Shown piece by piece: positions 61,280 to 64,000 of a stretch of DNA of 64,000 nucleotides. The notes beneath the pieces were generated by a model, which did no database searches, was not told the DNA's origin, and was given only the letters and a program-made list of their open reading frames with translations. Every line of letters begins with the position of its first letter. Position 1 is the stretch's first letter. A program made the position numbers and the translations under genes. The DNA comes from Mesostigma viride (taxonomy: Eukaryota; Streptophyta; Mesostigmatophyceae; Mesostigmatales; Mesostigmataceae). The stretch covers positions 560,001 to 624,000 of the forward strand of contig RPFO01000167.1 of the NCBI GenBank assembly GCA_009746045.1. The letters run 5' to 3'.

Positions 61280-63743
61280 TTATGATGGGGTGTTTGACTT
61301 CCTCTTCTTCTTGTTGATGGGGCAGTTGGCCTTCAGCCACCGCTTCCTAGCGTTCCCCACCAGGGTGGAACCAGGCGTTGACCCTTCACGGGTCTGCCGC
61401 TTTGCCACCCACTCCTTGCCCCGCGCGCTCTTCTCGGTGAGTGCCCTGGAATACCTGGGGTCAGGTGTTGGCTCCCCGGGGATCTCGTCCAGCCCGGGCA
61501 CGTGGCCCGTGTGATAAATCTGGAAGCATGGGTAGTCCACGGAGTTGCACAGAGCAATGTCGCACTCAGGGCACCATACGCTTGTGCGCTTGCGGGCACC
61601 GGTGGTGGACGTGGCGCTGCAGACAGCGCAGTCAGCCTCGACCACGAATGGAATGCGCTGGGCCTCGTGGTTGCCGTCCCACCGTGCCTCCCTGGTTGGG
61701 ATGATGGTGATCTGCCTCACAGGGGCAGGCGCCCCTGGCCACTGGTTCCTCCCCAGCTGGTCTGCCAGCATGGACATGAAGGTGTAGTGGCTCATGCAGG
61801 ACTTCCCCCGGTTGATGAAGGTCATCAGCAGGTATGCATTGGTGATGGCATTCACCAGGTGGGCCCCAAAGGCCCTGTGCCACCACACCCTGCTCACCAG
61901 GGCCCTGCCCACGTCGTATTCTGCAGCCAGCTGGTCAAAGAGGTCGACTGCCTTGTAGCATGACCAGTAGTTGGGGACGGCTGACGGGGCTGGGACGCTC
62001 ACCCGGGCATTGCCACGCCCCCCATGGCGATCCACCATGACCTCCTGCAGGCCATACCCCTTCTGCATGCAGCAGGTACACGAGCTTGCGGTCCATCCAC
62101 ACAAGCACCTGCAGCCCCGTCTCCTCGTGCACCGCCCACGCGTAGAAGCCCTGCTTGAGTGCCTTGCCTTTGGGAATGAGCGCCTTGAGCTCAGCCCAGG
62201 GGATGCCCCTGCGGTTGGGCACCACCGTGCCGACCACGTTGTGGCCCTGCTCATGCAGCCACTCCACGGCTGGCCGGCTGGTGTACCACCTGTCCATGGC
62301 CACGTCCATGGAGTGGGGCATGGTCTCCCCAAGGAGCTGCACAACCTTGACAGTGTGCTGCTCCTGGGGGAGCTTGTCATAGGTGTGGTAGTGCCACAGG
62401 TAGCCGCTGGGGTGGGCACACAGGGCGTATGCCAGGATGTGGAAGGGGGCTGGCTTGAGTGGGTTGAAGCAGCGAATGCTGCAGAACTTGTGGCCGGTGC
62501 CCACGCAGCGCTCGTCGATGGCGCACTTCCCCCCGAGCGTGCAGTACTTCTTGTACGCCTGGTTGAGGTGGATCTCGAGCCACTCGAACTGGTACAGGCG
62601 GTACTCGCGGCACTCGGTGTTGGCTGGCTTGTGGGCACTGTCCTTGCAGTGCAGAAAGCGGGTGATCTGCTGGAAACGCTTATACGTCATGAAATGCTGC
62701 AGGCCCGGGGCTGTCGCCATGCCCACCTTGCGGTCAGTGAAGTAGAGCTGTGCGTTGGGCAGGCCACCCAGGCCCATGGTAATGAGGATGCCCAAGTACT
62801 TGGCCAGCTCATGCACTGTAAGTGGCGTCCAGTCGCGCGCGTGTGCTGGCAGAGTGAGCCCCTTCATGGCGGCATACCTGTTGGTCTCCTCCACAATGGG
62901 GCCCAGCACATCATCTCGTGTCCAAAACAGAGCAAAGATGTCGACAGGGCTCTCCTGGTACTTGGTCTGGCTGGTGCCAGGCAGCTTGGCCTCCTCAGGA
63001 ACTGGCATGGCAACGTCGACGGCAATGTTGGTCGACAAAGACTGCACGTCGGCATCAGGTGCTCCCGCCCCAAAAACCCAGCCTGCACCAGGATTTGAGG
63101 CACTCCCCTCTCCAGCAATCTCATCGTCGCTCAGCACTGGGTCGTTTACGTCCTGTTCAGGCATGTCGTCCACGCCATCGCCCTGCTTCTGAAGGTGTTC
63201 GTCCTGTTCCTCGTCAGACTCCGGATCGCGCGCGCCCAGCGATTTCTTGCCTTTCTTTCTGCACTTATCGATGCCCTTGCGCCGGGAGGCTTTCTTGCCT
63301 CGTGCACGACTGCGCTTCTTCAACGGAGTCTTTTCGATGTCCTCCTCCTCCTCCGGATCGCTGGCGTCCTCCTCCCCCTCGAATTCCTCCTCAGACCCAT
63401 CGTCCGACTGTACCACCTCCTGCGACTCGGGTTCGTCATCATCTGAAGGAACCAGGTCGGGGACCTCATCGTCACCACCCCCCACATCGTTAGCACTCAC
63501 CAGGTACTCAAAAACCTGGTCTTTCTTGAGTGGGTACAGCTTTTTATCGCCCTCAAACTCGCAAAATGCCTGCGTTTTGTCTCGTTTCACCCGCTTTACT
63601 ACACCTGCCAGGCGCACAGTCGCATAATTTTCGCCAAATTCTTTCGTTGCCCAGTCAGCACCGAACAGGACCGCCGGTACGCTAACTTTAAGCCCCTTAA
63701 CGAGCCGCCCTGTGGCTGCCATTGTCGTGGGCGCGACAGCCAT
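61280..63743 (-). CDS. piggyBac transposase, one frame break
   Basis: Cuts and pastes the element at TTAA. The likely starts are ATG at 63743 or 63722. The N-terminal part is acidic (SDDGSEEEFEGEEDASDPEE) followed by a Lys/Arg-rich stretch. The catalytic core shows CAIDERCVGTGHK, MDVAMDRWYTSRPAVEWL and VLVWMDRKLVYLLH, covering the three Asp positions. Near 62065, at a GGGG run, the frame shifts by one to KGYGLQEVMVDRHG, then YKAVDLFDQLAAEYDVGRAL and HLVNAITNAYLLM. The end is a Cys-rich domain (CAVC ... CPECDIALC ... CF ... H) typical of the family. Apart from the shift all parts are present, so one base, error or mutation, decides whether it is active. Confidence 0.85.
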
Positions 63744-64000
63744 GTCCAGGCTGGCTGACCATAAATTTCGTCCGAACGTGAATTTTGCGTCGAACGTCGG
63801 GGCCGACTGCACCCAAAAAACCCTGTACCCCCTGTACTTTGACGGTCTGGAACACCTGTTAAACTTGGTCAAAATATAGCAAACCCTAGTATCATGGTCT
63901 GGAGAAACTTATAAACTTTCATTCTTCTCAGCTAAACGTTTCCTAATTCCCAATGGTATTCTCGCAAACTGGTCCCCCGAGTAGGTGCCGATAAATCGGC

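Larger units (their letters stand above)
60328..64000 (-). mobile_element. piggyBac element, left end and transposase; right end outside window
   Basis: The TTAA at 60324-60327 is followed by CCCCTAAATGGGCGG, a piggyBac-style end. The palindrome GCCGATAAATCGGC follows at 60350-60363, recurs at 60696-60709 and again at 63987-64000, where the window ends, probably just inside the right end. The transposase lies between. The element interrupts a gag fragment. Confidence 0.85.

Overview
The window reads as nuclear DNA of a eukaryote, most likely an alga or similar protist with a transposon-packed genome. It holds chromodomain-bearing Gypsy elements, a Copia-like element, LINEs with TTAA-rich tails, hAT and piggyBac transposases, GT-AG introns and very few host genes. 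Sequence alone does not give the species. One host-type gene is convincing: a two-exon EF-hand membrane protein at 46309-47763, followed by a TGTAA motif of the kind green algae use as a poly(A) signal. Two short islands carry bacterial-type genes.

Layout. 1-9823 (minus strand) is a Ty3/Gypsy element, Gypsy-A. Its polyprotein carries a cytosine-C5 DNA methyltransferase between protease and reverse transcriptase, and a C-terminal PHD finger after the integrase. It is inserted in an older minus-strand Gypsy, Gypsy-B, whose pieces lie at 9824-10986, 20515-21420 and 24374-27362. Gypsy-B is split again by a young plus-strand chromovirus, Gypsy-C (10987-20509, 5-bp target duplication ATCTT, nearly identical LTRs), and by a non-coding element D (21421-24373, 4-bp duplication ACGG) made of two long direct repeats joined by two bases. 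27411-30519 holds a 106-bp (AG)n tract, a small RNase H1-N/viroplasmin-like ORF and a 946-bp element with three 152-bp palindromes.

30930-34332 is a broken hAT (DUF659-type) gene interrupted by a TTAA-flanked piggyBac-like non-autonomous element. 34694-36200 has LINE fragments. 36483-37987 is a bacterial-type island with a truncated DEAD-box helicase and a PgsA-like gene. 38657-43644 contains at least four LINE insertions with clear target duplications, three of them in or just beyond a second hAT remnant. 44029-45755 is a second bacterial-type island with an FN3 fragment and an intact, overlapping scoA-scoB pair for 3-oxoacid CoA-transferase.

46309-47763 is the EF-hand gene. 48421-51060 is a decayed LINE, followed by two minisatellites. 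52218-59519 is a Copia-like element with an unusual domain order: Gag, integrase, protease-like, RT, RNase H. From 60328 to the end of the window is a piggyBac element, inserted at TTAA into an unrelated-orientation gag fragment.

Most genes here serve transposition, and the nesting gives an order of events: Gypsy-B first, then Gypsy-A, Gypsy-C and element D into it; hAT genes first, then piggyBac-like and LINE insertions into them. The most unusual items are the methyltransferase/PHD retrotransposon, the palindrome-array element, the two-repeat element D, the Copia-like domain order and the bacterial islands.
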